This document shows positions 54,194 through 63,050 of a stretch of DNA of 64,000 nucleotides, in pieces; position 1 is the stretch's first letter, and each line of letters starts with the position of its first letter. Where the stretch lies: contig NZ_JAJIRQ010000001.1 of the NCBI RefSeq assembly GCF_025717605.1, positions 771,716 to 835,715 of the forward strand. Reading direction: 5' to 3'. This stretch comes from Paucibacter sp. TC2R-5 (lineage in GTDB: Bacteria > Pseudomonadota > Gammaproteobacteria > Burkholderiales > Burkholderiaceae_C). The notes beneath the pieces were generated by a model. That model saw only the letters and a list, made by a program, of their open reading frames with translations. It had not been told where the DNA came from and made no database searches. The translations under genes and the position numbers were made by a program.

Positions 54194-54757
54194 ATGAACC
54201 TCAGCAACACCAGCAAATTGATCCGCACCGGCAAGACCTTGATGCTCGCATCGGTTTTGGTTTTGAGCAACCTTGGCTCCATGAATGCGCAGGCTATGGG
54301 GCTTATGGGTGGCATGGGTGGCATGGGCGGCATGGGCGGCGGCCGCCCCGGCATGGGCGGGCCAGGCGCTGGCGACATGATGTCGGGCGCTCATATGGAA
54401 CACATGCTCGATATGGTGGACGCGAGCGATGCTCAGCGCGCTCAGATCAAGCAAATCATGGACGCAGCCAAGCAAGACATCAAATCCCAACACAGCGGCG
54501 GGCGCAGCCTGCATGAGCAAGGTTTGGCGCTGTTCAGCGCGCCAAACATCGACGCGGCCGCCATCGAGTCCTTGCGTGTGCAGATGTCGGCCCAGCATGA
54601 GGTGGTCAGCAAGCGCATGAGCCAGGCGATGGTGGACGTGGCCCGGGTGCTGACGCCCGAGCAGCGCGCCAAGCTGGCTGAGCGCATGAAGAAGATGCAT
54701 GCCAGGATGCAAGCGGCTCGTGGCGAGCATCAACATGCTGCTGGCAAAGGCAACTGA
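54194..54757 (+). CDS. Periplasmic Gly/Met-rich Spy/CpxP-like protein
   Basis: A 187-residue exported protein. After a signal peptide (LMLASVLVLSNLGSMNAQA) comes a Gly/Met-rich stretch made of MGGMGGMGGMGG-type repeats, then a helical domain with many His and Met. The C-terminal LTPEQRAKLAERMKKMHARM is the LTxxQ motif of the Spy/CpxP family, periplasmic chaperones and stress sensors. The Met/His content suggests metal (copper or silver) binding; this is inference. The start follows CGGGAG. It lies directly upstream of a response regulator and sensor kinase, which likely control it, as CpxAR controls CpxP. Confidence 0.8.
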   Translation: MNLSNTSKLIRTGKTLMLASVLVLSNLGSMNAQAMGLMGGMGGMGGMGGGRPGMGGPGAGDMMSGAHMEHMLDMVDASDAQRAQIKQIMDAAKQDIKSQHSGGRSLHEQGLALFSAPNIDAAAIESLRVQMSAQHEVVSKRMSQAMVDVARVLTPEQRAKLAERMKKMHARMQAARGEHQHAAGKGN

Positions 54758-54861
54758 GCGCTTTGATCGGGACCATGTCGCATATGCTTAGCGTCTCCCA
54801 TAGACCAGAAGGCCAAAGCCTGTTTGCTCGCAAACTGAGCCAAGGCCCTCTGCACAGACTC

Positions 54862-55572
54862 ATGACGCACAGAATTTTGGTGATTGATGACGATGCCCGC
54901 TTGACCGGCATGTTGAGTGACTACCTTGGCGCTGCCGGTTTCGAGGTGCAGGTGGCCGGCTCACTGAGTGCCGGGCGGGAAGCCCTGGCTGGCGCGCCGT
55001 TTGACCTCGCCGTGCTGGATCTGATGCTGCCCGATGGTGATGGGCTGGACTTTTGCCGTGAACTGCGCGCCGACCCTCACACGCGCCGCTTGCCGGTGCT
55101 GATGTTGTCCGCACGCGGCGAGTCTATGGACCGCATCCTGGGTCTGGAGCTTGGCGCCGATGATTATTTGGCCAAGCCCTTCGAACCGCGCGAGCTGCAG
55201 GCGCGCATCAAGGCCTTGCTGCGGCGCTTGGAGCCTGAGGCGGGCGAGGCCGATGTTTTGCGCTTTGGTCGGCTGGAGATTGATCTGGCGTCCCGCATGG
55301 CGCGCCTGGACGGGCAGCCTTTGGATTTCACCGGTCACCAGTTCGACTTGTTGGTCGTGCTGGCGCAAAGCCCCGGTCGGGTGCTGTCGCGCGACCTGAT
55401 CATGGACTCCTTGAAGGGTCATCCGCTAGATGCCTTCGATCGCTCGATTGATGTGCATATTTCGCGCATCCGCGCCTTGATTGAAGATGACCCGAAAGCG
55501 CCCAGGCGTGTGCTGACCGTGCGGGGGGCCGGTTATGTGTTTGCTCGCAAACAAGACGCTGACCCAAACTGA
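54862..55572 (+). CDS. OmpR-family response regulator
   Basis: A 236-residue response regulator: receiver domain with acidic pocket DDD at residues 9-11, phosphoacceptor Asp53 in VLDLMLPDGDG, and the Lys in YLAKPF; then an OmpR/PhoB winged-helix domain ending VRGAGYVFAR. The ATG at 54862 begins MTHRILVIDDD; a longer frame from 54763 is rejected. Next comes the sensor kinase, 24 bases on, and before it, by 104 bases, the Spy-like gene. The likely regulon includes that gene. Confidence 0.95.
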   Translation: MTHRILVIDDDARLTGMLSDYLGAAGFEVQVAGSLSAGREALAGAPFDLAVLDLMLPDGDGLDFCRELRADPHTRRLPVLMLSARGESMDRILGLELGADDYLAKPFEPRELQARIKALLRRLEPEAGEADVLRFGRLEIDLASRMARLDGQPLDFTGHQFDLLVVLAQSPGRVLSRDLIMDSLKGHPLDAFDRSIDVHISRIRALIEDDPKAPRRVLTVRGAGYVFARKQDADPN

Positions 55573-55596
55573 GCGCAGCCTGAGTTCAAGCGCCGG

Positions 55597-56988
55597 ATGA
55601 AATCACTCTATCTCCGCATCTACCTGACCTTGGTGGTCTTGCTGCTGGCGTTCGCCTTTGGCTCGACATGGCTGTTTCAGCAGCATCTGGACAAGGAGCG
55701 CGGCAGTTTTGAGTCGGTCGCCAATGAACGGATGACGGCGATGGCGGAGTTGTTGTCGCTCGCCCTGCCCAGTGCCGATGCGCCGACCGAGCAGCAGGCC
55801 GAGGTTTTGGAAGACTGGGGGCAGCGCCTGCGTATGCCGGTGGCACTCAATGACGCGCAAGGTCGGCGCATTGCAAGCTCCGAGCTGTTCCTTCGGCGTT
55901 TGGACGAGGACAGTGCGACGCCGTCCATCCGGCTGCCGCTCAAAGATGGGCGCAGTCTTGAGTTGATGCGCATGCTGCGCATGCCGCCGGGTTTGCTGCG
56001 TATGCAGGGGCCCGGCCGGAATTTTGGGGCCGGAGCAGGCATGGGGCCAGGGGGCAGGCCCGAACCGCCTTCGGGTCTGTTGCCGCTGCTCGGCCCGCGG
56101 CCCGAGCTCAGAGTCTTGTTGGCCTTGCTGCTGCTTTTGTTTCTGGGCGTGGCGATTGGAGCCTACCCGGTCATTCGCCGTTTGACGCGTCGGCTGGAGG
56201 CTCTGCGAGCCGGAGTTGAGCACTTTGGCGCGGGGAATCTGACCCACCGCGTCGATGCCGAGGGCAGCGATGAAGTGGCAGTCTTGGCTGCGAGCTTCAA
56301 CCGCACGGCGGGCCAGATCGAGACCTTGCTGCGTTCGCAGAAGTCCTTGCTCGCCAATGCCAGCCATGAGTTGCGTTCACCCTTGGCGCGCTTGAAGATG
56401 GCGTTTTCCATGCTGAGCGAGCCGGATATTGCGCCGGCGCAGCGCGAGCGCCTGAGTCAAGAGATTCACACCAATATCGCTGAGCTGGACTCCTTGGTGG
56501 AGGAGGTTTTGTTGGCGAGCCGTCTGGAGGCTGCAAACGCGGTGATGGAGCGCGAACGGGTCGACCTCTTGGGGCTGGCGGCTGAGGAGTCGGCCCGCAT
56601 TGGCGCTGAGTTTGAGCCCGCCGAAGGCCTGGGCAATTTGATGGTGCGCGGCGAAGAACGGTTGCTGCGCCGCGCGCTGCGCAATTTGCTGGAAAACGCT
56701 CGCCGCTATGGCGGCGCTCAAGTCTTGCTGCAGCTCGGCCGAGGCGCCACAGGCGCGGCCGAGTTGCGGGTCTGCGACCGGGGGCCGGGCGTGCCTGAGG
56801 CCATGCGTGAGCGGATTTTTGAGGCCTTTTTCCGACTGCCCGGGCACGCGGAACAAGCCGGCGGGGTAGGTCTGGGCCTGAATTTGGTCAAGCAGATTGC
56901 GCAGGCCCATGGCGGCCAGGTGCGCTGTGAGCCGCGTCAGGGCGGCGGCAGCTGCTTTGTGCTAACTTTTCCGCCCGACGGTCAATGA
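55597..56988 (+). CDS. Membrane sensor histidine kinase, CpxA-like
   Basis: A 463-residue histidine kinase. Membrane segments are at about 8-27 and 171-193, enclosing a periplasmic domain of about 140 residues. A HAMP linker follows (191-243), then the dimerisation helix with phospho-His257 in ASHELRSPLARLK, and the ATPase domain with N box LRNLLENARRYGG, G1 DRGPGVPE and G2 GGVGLGLNLVKQI. Near residues 130-158 the periplasmic part holds PPGLLRMQGPGRNFGAGAG followed by MGPGGRP, a Gly/Met-rich segment like that of the Spy-like protein encoded upstream. The 3' end overlaps the convergent gene by 27 bases. Confidence 0.95.
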   Translation: MKSLYLRIYLTLVVLLLAFAFGSTWLFQQHLDKERGSFESVANERMTAMAELLSLALPSADAPTEQQAEVLEDWGQRLRMPVALNDAQGRRIASSELFLRRLDEDSATPSIRLPLKDGRSLELMRMLRMPPGLLRMQGPGRNFGAGAGMGPGGRPEPPSGLLPLLGPRPELRVLLALLLLLFLGVAIGAYPVIRRLTRRLEALRAGVEHFGAGNLTHRVDAEGSDEVAVLAASFNRTAGQIETLLRSQKSLLANASHELRSPLARLKMAFSMLSEPDIAPAQRERLSQEIHTNIAELDSLVEEVLLASRLEAANAVMERERVDLLGLAAEESARIGAEFEPAEGLGNLMVRGEERLLRRALRNLLENARRYGGAQVLLQLGRGATGAAELRVCDRGPGVPEAMRERIFEAFFRLPGHAEQAGGVGLGLNLVKQIAQAHGGQVRCEPRQGGGSCFVLTFPPDGQ

Positions 56989-57435
56989 TTTGTCAGTCAG
57001 CTGACCTTGCTGCGGATGATCTTGGCCCTTGAATTCACGCGCTCGCTCGGCGTAGCGGTTGAAGCGCCAGGCGGTGCCCTCGGTCGATATGCGCCGCCAG
57101 GTGACGCGCTTCTCGGTCGGCGTCATTGACGGCCAATGCTGCACCTCGTCGAAGGTGCGGCCGCAGCCCTTGCACAGCGCGTCGCCTTGGCTGGTGGAGC
57201 AGATGGCTATGCAGGGTGCGTCGGGTGTGCTCTCGTACCAAGTGAGCCAAGCGGCTTTTGCTTCGGCCGGCATGCCCAATTCGGCGCATTCGGTCTCGCG
57301 GTAATAGACCAGCAGGCCATAGACCTCGGCCAAGGCGCGCACCTCGGCGCAAGCGTTCAGCCCGTCCGGTGAGGGCGCACGCTCGCGCCACCAATTGATG
57401 GCCGCTTCGATGTCGGTGATGTGGATGCCGGCCAA
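56962..57435 (-). CDS. DUF3717-DUF1289 two-domain protein
   Basis: A 157-residue protein that joins two small domains. Residues about 1-55 (HITDIEAAINWWRERAPS, ALAEVYGLLVYY) look like DUF3717, known from Burkholderiales. Residues about 70-125 are DUF1289, with the four-cysteine pattern PCIAICSTSQGDALCKGCGR and the WPSMTPTEKR segment; this suggests a zinc or iron site. Neither has a known role. The start is a TTG at 57435, since an upstream TAA closes the frame. The 3' end overlaps the sensor kinase gene by 27 bases on the other strand. Confidence 0.8.
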   Translation of the reverse strand: MAGIHITDIEAAINWWRERAPSPDGLNACAEVRALAEVYGLLVYYRETECAELGMPAEAKAAWLTWYESTPDAPCIAICSTSQGDALCKGCGRTFDEVQHWPSMTPTEKRVTWRRISTEGTAWRFNRYAERAREFKGQDHPQQGQLTDKSLTVGRKS

Positions 57436-57454
57436 GATGTTTAGCCCTCGGACG

Positions 57455-57520
57455 GTGGGTAAGCCGCCCTATCCCCCGAGGGGATCGCGGTCCGGCTTGG
57501 GGCGGCCCGGCGCTGAAGGA
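57455..57520. repeat. GC-rich intergenic repeat-like element
   Basis: The gap between trpS and the DUF3717 gene has nested inverted repeats: CCGCCC...GGGCGG around CCCCCGAGGGG, with GGTCCGGCTTGGGGCGGCCC. I recall dispersed intergenic elements of this look in related Burkholderiales genomes. No second copy is seen in this window. Confidence 0.45.
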
Positions 57521-57532
57521 CAGCGGCGCTCA

Positions 57533-58576
57533 TCAGTAGCTCAGACCGATGGCGGAGCGCACTTCGCGCAAGGTCTTGCGCGCCACCGCGCGCGCACGTT
57601 CGGTGCCGACCTCCACAATCCATTGCACCTGCTTGGGGTTGGACAAGTACTCATTGGCGCGCTCGCGCCAGGGCGCTTGCTCTTTTTGAATCGCTTCGAT
57701 CAAGGGCTGCTTGCAGTCGAGACAGCCAATGCCGGCCGAGCGGCAGCCTTGGTCTGCCCAAGTCAGCACTTCCGCGCTTGAATAGAGCTGGTGAAGGGGC
57801 CAGACCGGGCAGCGCTTCGGGTCACCCGCATCGGCTCGGCGCACGCGCTGCGGGTCGGTCGGCATGGTGCGGATTTTCTCTTCCACCACTTCCGGTGCAT
57901 CCCGCATGGCAATGGCATTGCCTGAGCTCTTGCTCATTTTTTGGCCGTCGAGGCCGGTCAGTCGGGCGGTGTCGGTGAGCAGCTCCAAAGGCTCGGGCAA
58001 GATCGCTCGGTCGGGGCTGTAAATGCGGTTGAAGCGGCGCGCGACCTCGCGCGTCACTTCCACATGGGCGGTCTGGTCCTCGCCCACGGGAACGAAGGCG
58101 GCCTTGTAAATCAAGATGTCGGCGGCCTGCAGCAGCGGGTAGCCCAAAAAGCCATAGGTGGCGAGCTCGCGGTTCTTCTCGACTTGATCCTTGTAGCTGG
58201 GAATGCGTTCCAGCCAGCTCGACGGTGTGCTCATCGCCAGCAGCGTGAACAACTCCGCATGCTCGGGCATGCGGCTTTGGATGAACAGCGTGGCCTGCTC
58301 GGGGTCTATGCCGGCCGCCAACCAGTCGACCACCATGTCGTAGACATTGCGCTCGATAGACTCTCGGTCCTGGTAATGCGTGGTCAGCGCATGCCAATCG
58401 GCCACGAAGAAAAAGCAGTCGTAGCTGGCTTGCAGCTTCACCCAGTTCTTCAGCGCGCCATGGTAATGACCGAGATGCAAGGCGCCGGTCGGGCGCATGC
58501 CGGACAGCACCCGCTGGCGCGTGAGGGCTTCTTGGGGTTTGTCTTGGGGCTGAACTTGGGTGCTGGCGGGGCTCAT
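57533..58576 (-). CDS. trpS: Tryptophanyl-tRNA synthetase
   Basis: TrpS charges tRNA-Trp. The 347-residue class I synthetase has the HIGH-type motif HLGHYHG (from residue 34), GYPLLQAADILIY for tryptophan binding, GEDQTAHVEVTREVARRFN and the KMSKS motif in GQKMSKSSGNAI. It has a zinc-like CxxC segment (IGCLDCKQPL) in the C-terminal part, seen in a subset of TrpS proteins. The ATG at 58576 has GAAGAG 9 bases upstream and is preferred to an ATG at 58603. Divergent from purN. Confidence 0.96.
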   Translation of the reverse strand: MSPASTQVQPQDKPQEALTRQRVLSGMRPTGALHLGHYHGALKNWVKLQASYDCFFFVADWHALTTHYQDRESIERNVYDMVVDWLAAGIDPEQATLFIQSRMPEHAELFTLLAMSTPSSWLERIPSYKDQVEKNRELATYGFLGYPLLQAADILIYKAAFVPVGEDQTAHVEVTREVARRFNRIYSPDRAILPEPLELLTDTARLTGLDGQKMSKSSGNAIAMRDAPEVVEEKIRTMPTDPQRVRRADAGDPKRCPVWPLHQLYSSAEVLTWADQGCRSAGIGCLDCKQPLIEAIQKEQAPWRERANEYLSNPKQVQWIVEVGTERARAVARKTLREVRSAIGLSY

Positions 58577-58626
58577 GGCATGGCTCTTCGGGTGGAGCGG
58601 CATTGTAGGCAGCTAGACTATTGCCC

Positions 58627-59253
58627 ATGAAAAGCATTGTGATTTTGATCTCAGGGCGCGGCTCCAATATGGAGGCGATCGTGCGTGCCTGTACAACTGA
58701 GGCTTGGCCCGCGCGCATTGCCGCCGTCATCAGCAACCGCCCCGGTGCAGCCGGCTTGGACTTTGCCGCGCAACACGGCATTGCGACAGCGGTGGTCGAT
58801 CACAAGGGTTTTGCCAGCCGCGAGGCATTTGACGCCGAGTTGCAGCGGGTGATCGACGGCTTTAGCCCGGATTTGCTGGTGCTGGCCGGCTTTATGCGCA
58901 TCCTGACGCCAGCCTTCACCGCGCATTACGCCCAGCGTATGTTGAATATCCATCCGTCTTTGCTGCCTGCCTTTACAGGCCTGCACACGCATGCCAGAGC
59001 GCTGGAGATGGGCTGCAAGTTCGTGGGTGCGACGGTGCATTTCGTTACCGCCGAGCTCGATCACGGCGCCATCGTCGCTCAGGCGGTTGTGCCGGTGATC
59101 GCAGGCGACGACGAAGCCAGCTTGTCGGCACGGGTGCTCAAGCTGGAGCACCGCATGTATCCGCAAGCGGTGCGCTGGTTTGTCGCAGGCAAACTGGCTG
59201 TGAGTGAAGGCGTGGTGCGTCACATCGACGGCGAGGCGCAAGCTTTCAGCTGA
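58627..59253 (+). CDS. purN: Phosphoribosylglycinamide formyltransferase
   Basis: PurN formylates GAR with 10-formyl-tetrahydrofolate in purine synthesis. The 208-residue protein has ILISGRGSNMEAIV at the N-terminus, LVLAGFMRILTPAF, the catalytic region NIHPSLLPAFTGLHTH with Asn and His, and GATVHFVTAELDHGAIVAQ with the catalytic Asp. The length is normal. The ATG at 58627 is chosen over a TTG two codons upstream. Its stop codon abuts that of the convergent DUF1653 gene. Confidence 0.97.
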   Translation: MKSIVILISGRGSNMEAIVRACTTEAWPARIAAVISNRPGAAGLDFAAQHGIATAVVDHKGFASREAFDAELQRVIDGFSPDLLVLAGFMRILTPAFTAHYAQRMLNIHPSLLPAFTGLHTHARALEMGCKFVGATVHFVTAELDHGAIVAQAVVPVIAGDDEASLSARVLKLEHRMYPQAVRWFVAGKLAVSEGVVRHIDGEAQAFS

Positions 59254-59496
59254 TCAAGCCTTGCTTGAAATGGCCGTGAAGCGCTGCACCATTTGACCGT
59301 CGATCAGCAGCGTGCCGAAGAACATCTCGTGGGGCCGGACCCAAAGCCCCGTGGCGTTGTAGAGCGGGCGGTAGACCACCAAGGGCTCCAATGTTTCACT
59401 GTGGCGCGCCGCGCCTATCACCTCGTAGTGACCGCCTTTGTAGTGGCGGTAGTGACCGAGCGGTGTGTCGGGTAGGGGAGTGAGGTCGGATGTCAT
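59254..59496 (-). CDS. DUF1653 protein
   Basis: An 80-residue DUF1653 protein, a compact beta-rich domain with the signature GHYRHYKGGHYEVIGAARHS, followed by ETLEPLVVYRPLY and the WVRPHEMFFG turn. The function is unknown; the fold is sometimes fused to Nudix or other domains. It is divergent from the RsmB-like gene (59 bases between) and abuts purN. Confidence 0.9.
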   Translation of the reverse strand: MTSDLTPLPDTPLGHYRHYKGGHYEVIGAARHSETLEPLVVYRPLYNATGLWVRPHEMFFGTLLIDGQMVQRFTAISSKA

Positions 59497-59555
59497 CTTG
59501 AGCTAGTTTGTGACGCTTTTAGGAAGCTGCGCTTACGGTGCGGGATAATCTGCAG

Positions 59556-60815
59556 ATGCATCCTAATGCCCTCATCGATATGAGCTGCGAGCTTTTGCGC
59601 GCCGTGCTCCAACTGGATACCCCCGCTGATAGCGTTGTATCCGCCTTTTTTCGTAAACACAAAGGCCTTGGCCAGCGTGAACGCCACGCCTTGGCAGAGA
59701 CCGCTTACACGGTTTTGCGGCAACGCCCTTTGCTTCAGCACTTGGCTCAGTCTGGCAGCGGCCCGACCGAGCGCCGGCTGACGCTGCTGGCTTGGCAGGG
59801 CAATGCGGCCTTCTTGCGCGGCGGTTTGAATCAAACCGAACTGCAGTGGCTGGAGCAGGTCCAGGCCTTGGACAAGTCCAGCCTGGCACCCAAGCTGCGC
59901 CATAACTTGCCGGAATGGCTGGCCCAGCCGCTCATGGAGCGCCTCGGCGAGGAGCAGTTTTGGCAGTTGGCCGCCAGCATGAATGAGCAGGCTCCGCTGG
60001 ATTTGCGTGTCAACAGTTTGAAAGCCAAGCGCGAGGAAGCGCAGGCTGTGTTGGCCGCCGCTGGCATAGAGGCCACGCCGACGCCGTATTCACCGCTGGG
60101 CCTGCGCATTCATGGCAAACCGGCACTCAGCAAACTCGAGCTGTTCAACAGCGGTGGGATTGAAGTGCAGGACGAAGGCAGCCAGTTATTGGCTTTGCTG
60201 CTTGACGCCAAGCGCGGCGAGATGGTGGTTGACTTTTGTGCGGGGGCCGGCGGCAAGACCTTGGCGCTAGGCGCGGCCATGCGCAACACCGGCCGGCTTT
60301 ATGCTTTTGACACCTCGGGCCATAGGCTCGCCGCAATGAAGCCCCGCTTGGCTCGCAGCGGCTTGTCCAATGTTTACCCGGCACAAATTGCGCATGAGCG
60401 GGAAGACCGCATCAAGCGTCTCGCCGGCAAGATCGACCGCGTCTTGGTTGATGCGCCTTGCTCTGGACTAGGTACCCTGCGTCGCAACCCGGACTTGAAA
60501 TGGCGCCAATCTTTGTTTGCGATCAAGGAATTGCAAGCCAAGCAGACGGCCATTTTGGCCGGAGCTGCGCGTTTGCTGAAGCCCGGTGGCCGCTTGGTCT
60601 ATGCCACTTGCAGCTTGTTGAATGATGAGAACGAAGTGATCGCCGAGGCCTTCAGCGCGGCGAACCCGCAGTTCAAGCCCTTGCCGGCCAATGAAGCCCT
60701 GGAGCGCGCTCATGTCGAGCACGCAGATCGTCTGGTCGAGAATGGATGTTTGCGACTTTGGCCCCACCTACATCAGACGGATGGCTTCTTTGCCGCTGTT
60801 TGGGAGCGCCAGTAG
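59556..60815 (+). CDS. RsmB/NOP-family RNA (cytosine-5) methyltransferase
   Basis: A 419-residue SAM-dependent RNA m5C methyltransferase. It has an N-terminal NusB-like helical part, then the catalytic domain: VDFCAGAGGKTLALGAAMRN for SAM, DTSG, the DAPCSGLGTLRRNPDLKW motif near residue 296 (release cysteine), and YATCSLLNDENE with the nucleophile Cys near 351. RsmB methylates C967 of 16S rRNA. Some Burkholderiales carry more than one paralogue, so no symbol is given. The ATG at 59556 was chosen over a GTG at 59538. Confidence 0.9.
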   Translation: MHPNALIDMSCELLRAVLQLDTPADSVVSAFFRKHKGLGQRERHALAETAYTVLRQRPLLQHLAQSGSGPTERRLTLLAWQGNAAFLRGGLNQTELQWLEQVQALDKSSLAPKLRHNLPEWLAQPLMERLGEEQFWQLAASMNEQAPLDLRVNSLKAKREEAQAVLAAAGIEATPTPYSPLGLRIHGKPALSKLELFNSGGIEVQDEGSQLLALLLDAKRGEMVVDFCAGAGGKTLALGAAMRNTGRLYAFDTSGHRLAAMKPRLARSGLSNVYPAQIAHEREDRIKRLAGKIDRVLVDAPCSGLGTLRRNPDLKWRQSLFAIKELQAKQTAILAGAARLLKPGGRLVYATCSLLNDENEVIAEAFSAANPQFKPLPANEALERAHVEHADRLVENGCLRLWPHLHQTDGFFAAVWERQ

Positions 60816-60939
60816 GCTCCAAGTGGCTTGATAGCTTGGCTTGGCCGGACTTAATGCCGCCGAAAATTAGAGTCGCTCGCCTACAATTGGTGAACGTACG
60901 TCCATTTTGCTGCTCTCCTAGGGGCAGGGTTAGGAACTA

Positions 60940-62163
60940 ATGAACTTCTTGATGACGATCCATGATGCCTTGGTGCAGTGGTTGGCCAACGGCTTGTTAG
61001 ACGCATCTGCATGGCAGATCGTTGCTTACACATTGGTGATCACGCACTTTACGATTTTGGGTGTGACGATCTTTTTGCACCGTGCGCAGGCGCACCGGGC
61101 TCTGGATCTGGGGCCAATTCCTTCGCATTTCTTCCGGTTTTGCCTGTGGTTGACCACCGGCATGGTGACCAAGGAATTTGTCGCCGTGCACCGCAAGCAC
61201 CATGCCAAATGCGAGACCGAAGAAGACCCGCACAGCCCGCAGACACGTGGGCTCAAGGCCTTGTTGCTGACCGGCGTCGAGCTTTACCGTGCCGAGGCGA
61301 AGAACCCCGAGACGATTGCGAAATACGGGACCGGCACGCCCAATGACTGGATCGAGCGCAATCTGTACACGCGCTTCAGCTGGCAGGGTGTGGGTTTGAT
61401 GTTGATCATCAACCTGGCCCTGTTCGGCGCGATTGGCGCCACGGTCTGGGCGATTCAGATGGTGTGGATTCCCGTTTGGGCCACTGGCGTGATCAATGGT
61501 TTGGGCCACTGGTGGGGTTACCGCAATTTCGAGGCACCCGATGCGTCGACCAATGTTTCGCCTTGGGGCATTCTGATTGGCGGCGAAGAGCTGCACAACA
61601 ATCACCACACCTATCCGACATCGGCCAAGTTCTCTGTCAAGAAATATGAGTTCGATATCGGCTGGGGCTATATCCGCGCGTTCGAGATGCTGGGTTGGGC
61701 CAAGGTTCGCAAGACCGCGCCCAAGCTGCGCCTGGGTGAAATCAAGCCGGCCGACAAAGACACGCTGGAAGCCGTCATCGCTAATCGCTATGAAGTGATG
61801 GCCAGTTACGGCCGCGGCTTGAAGGTGGCTTGCGCGGCCGAATTGGCCAAGATGAAGGCGCAAGGCCAGGAGCGCAGTGCGCAGTGGGCGCAGTTCCAGT
61901 CGGCCAGCCGCTGGTTGCATCGGGACGAGGCGCGTATCCCCGTTTCCATGTTGGAGCAGATCGCCAGCTTGCGCGCAGCGAGCCCTTCGCTCGACAAACT
62001 GGTCACGATGCGCGAAGAGTTGCGTCAACTCTGGACCCGTACCAATGTGTCGGCTGAGCAGCTGGTCAGTGATTTGCAGGCCTGGTGCCGTCGTGCCGAG
62101 GAGAGCGGCATTGCCGAGCTGCGTAACTTCTCGATGAGTCTGCGAACAGCGCGCGCGCAGTAG
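60940..62163 (+). CDS. Acyl-CoA/fatty acid desaturase (delta-9 type)
   Basis: A 407-residue membrane desaturase. It has the three histidine boxes that hold the di-iron centre: HRAQAHR, HRKHH (AVHRKHHAKCE) and HNNHH (EELHNNHHTYP). The four expected hydrophobic segments are present. The last 110 residues are a helical cytoplasmic tail. Members introduce a double bond into saturated acyl chains and often adjust membrane fluidity. The neighbouring RsmB-like gene on the same strand is 124 bases upstream. A terminator follows. Confidence 0.93.
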   Translation: MNFLMTIHDALVQWLANGLLDASAWQIVAYTLVITHFTILGVTIFLHRAQAHRALDLGPIPSHFFRFCLWLTTGMVTKEFVAVHRKHHAKCETEEDPHSPQTRGLKALLLTGVELYRAEAKNPETIAKYGTGTPNDWIERNLYTRFSWQGVGLMLIINLALFGAIGATVWAIQMVWIPVWATGVINGLGHWWGYRNFEAPDASTNVSPWGILIGGEELHNNHHTYPTSAKFSVKKYEFDIGWGYIRAFEMLGWAKVRKTAPKLRLGEIKPADKDTLEAVIANRYEVMASYGRGLKVACAAELAKMKAQGQERSAQWAQFQSASRWLHRDEARIPVSMLEQIASLRAASPSLDKLVTMREELRQLWTRTNVSAEQLVSDLQAWCRRAEESGIAELRNFSMSLRTARAQ

Positions 62164-62223
62164 TAGGTCGTTGGGCACTTGGCGCTCCACATGGGCGCCT
62201 GTGACCAGACAGCCTTGGATATG

Positions 62224-62255
62224 AAAGAGACGCCCAGGTGGCGTCTCTTTTTTTG
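62224..62255 (+). terminator. Rho-independent terminator of the desaturase gene
   Basis: AAAGAGACGCC (62224-62234), loop CAGGT, GGCGTCTCTTT (62240-62250), then T-rich DNA. The 268 bases between the desaturase and rpmG hold this and the next terminator and no gene. Confidence 0.92.
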
Positions 62256-62365
62256 CCTGAGTGATCCTGGATTGGTGCTGATTGCGCCGGCGACTGCAGT
62301 GACTTTGGATCTGTACGTAGCTCAGTCATCTGGGCTATTCCGAATCAATGTGGGCCAGTTGGAGC

Positions 62366-62402
62366 GTAAAAAAACCCCGGCAGCTTGAGCTGGCGGGGTT
62401 TT
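62366..62402 (-). terminator. Rho-independent terminator of the rpmB-rpmG operon
   Basis: On the minus strand AACCCCG...CAGCT and AGCTG...CGGGGTT form a long stem with one mismatch; a run of seven T follows. Confidence 0.85.
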
Positions 62403-62431
62403 CTGTGTCTGACTGTGAGGTCAGGGCTGAC

Positions 62432-62599
62432 TTATCTCAGCTTGGTTTCTTTGTACAGAACATGCTTACGAGCCTTGGGGTCGAATTTCATGAATTCGAG
62501 CTTACCGGTCGTAGTCTTCTTGTTCTTGTCAGTCGTGTAGAAGTGACCCGTACCTGCGGTCGACTCCAGCTTGATTTTTTCGCGTGCGCCTTTGGCCAT
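62432..62599 (-). CDS. rpmG: 50S ribosomal protein L33
   Basis: L33 is a small protein of the large ribosomal subunit. The 55-residue product starts [20 protein letters not shown] and ends [19 protein letters not shown], the zinc-free form, since the paired cysteines of the zinc-ribbon paralogue are absent. The length equals the family's. It lies 29 bases downstream of rpmB on the same strand and ends in a shared terminator, the classic rpmB-rpmG operon. Confidence 0.97.
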   Translation of the reverse strand: MAKGAREKIKLESTAGTGHFYTTDKNKKTTTGKLEFMKFDPKARKHVLYKETKLR

Positions 62600-62628
62600 G
62601 ATTGTGCTCCTTGATACTCAGTGCTAGA

Positions 62629-62862
62629 TCAGAGCTCGCCTTTGGCGCGCAGATCGGCGACGACTTGGTCGATACCGACCTTGTCGATCAAACGCAAAGC
62701 AGCATTGCTGATGCGCAGACGGATCCAACGATTCTCTGTTTCCAGGAAGAAGCGGCGGTACTGCAGATTCGGCAAGAACCGACGTTTGGTTTTGTTGTTG
62801 GCATGGGAAACATTGTTCCCAACCATGGGCTTCTTGCCCGTGACTTGACAGACGCGTGCCAT
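62629..62862 (-). CDS. rpmB: 50S ribosomal protein L28
   Basis: L28 is a protein of the large ribosomal subunit. The 77-residue product starts [20 protein letters not shown], continues with [19 protein letters not shown], and ends [10 protein letters not shown]. As in other members lacking zinc, only one cysteine is present near the N-terminus. The ATG at 62862 gives the family start; a frame from 62940 is longer but not homologous. A possible extended -10 promoter lies about 190 bases upstream (63051-63059). Confidence 0.97.
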   Translation of the reverse strand: MARVCQVTGKKPMVGNNVSHANNKTKRRFLPNLQYRRFFLETENRWIRLRISNAALRLIDKVGIDQVVADLRAKGEL

Positions 62863-63050
62863 GACGCTTCTCCGGTTTGAGTTGTTGACCGGCCAATCCC
62901 GCTCGGATACTTGCCATGCAAGTGCAAGGGGTGACCTCATAACCGCTTTATGCTTTGCTAAACCCGAAGTCTTGGTTTCAAGCTGTTTTGATAACTTGAA
63001 AAAGGCTTCGAGCGCGGTCTATCCAGCAAGCAAGCCTAAGAGTATAGCAG

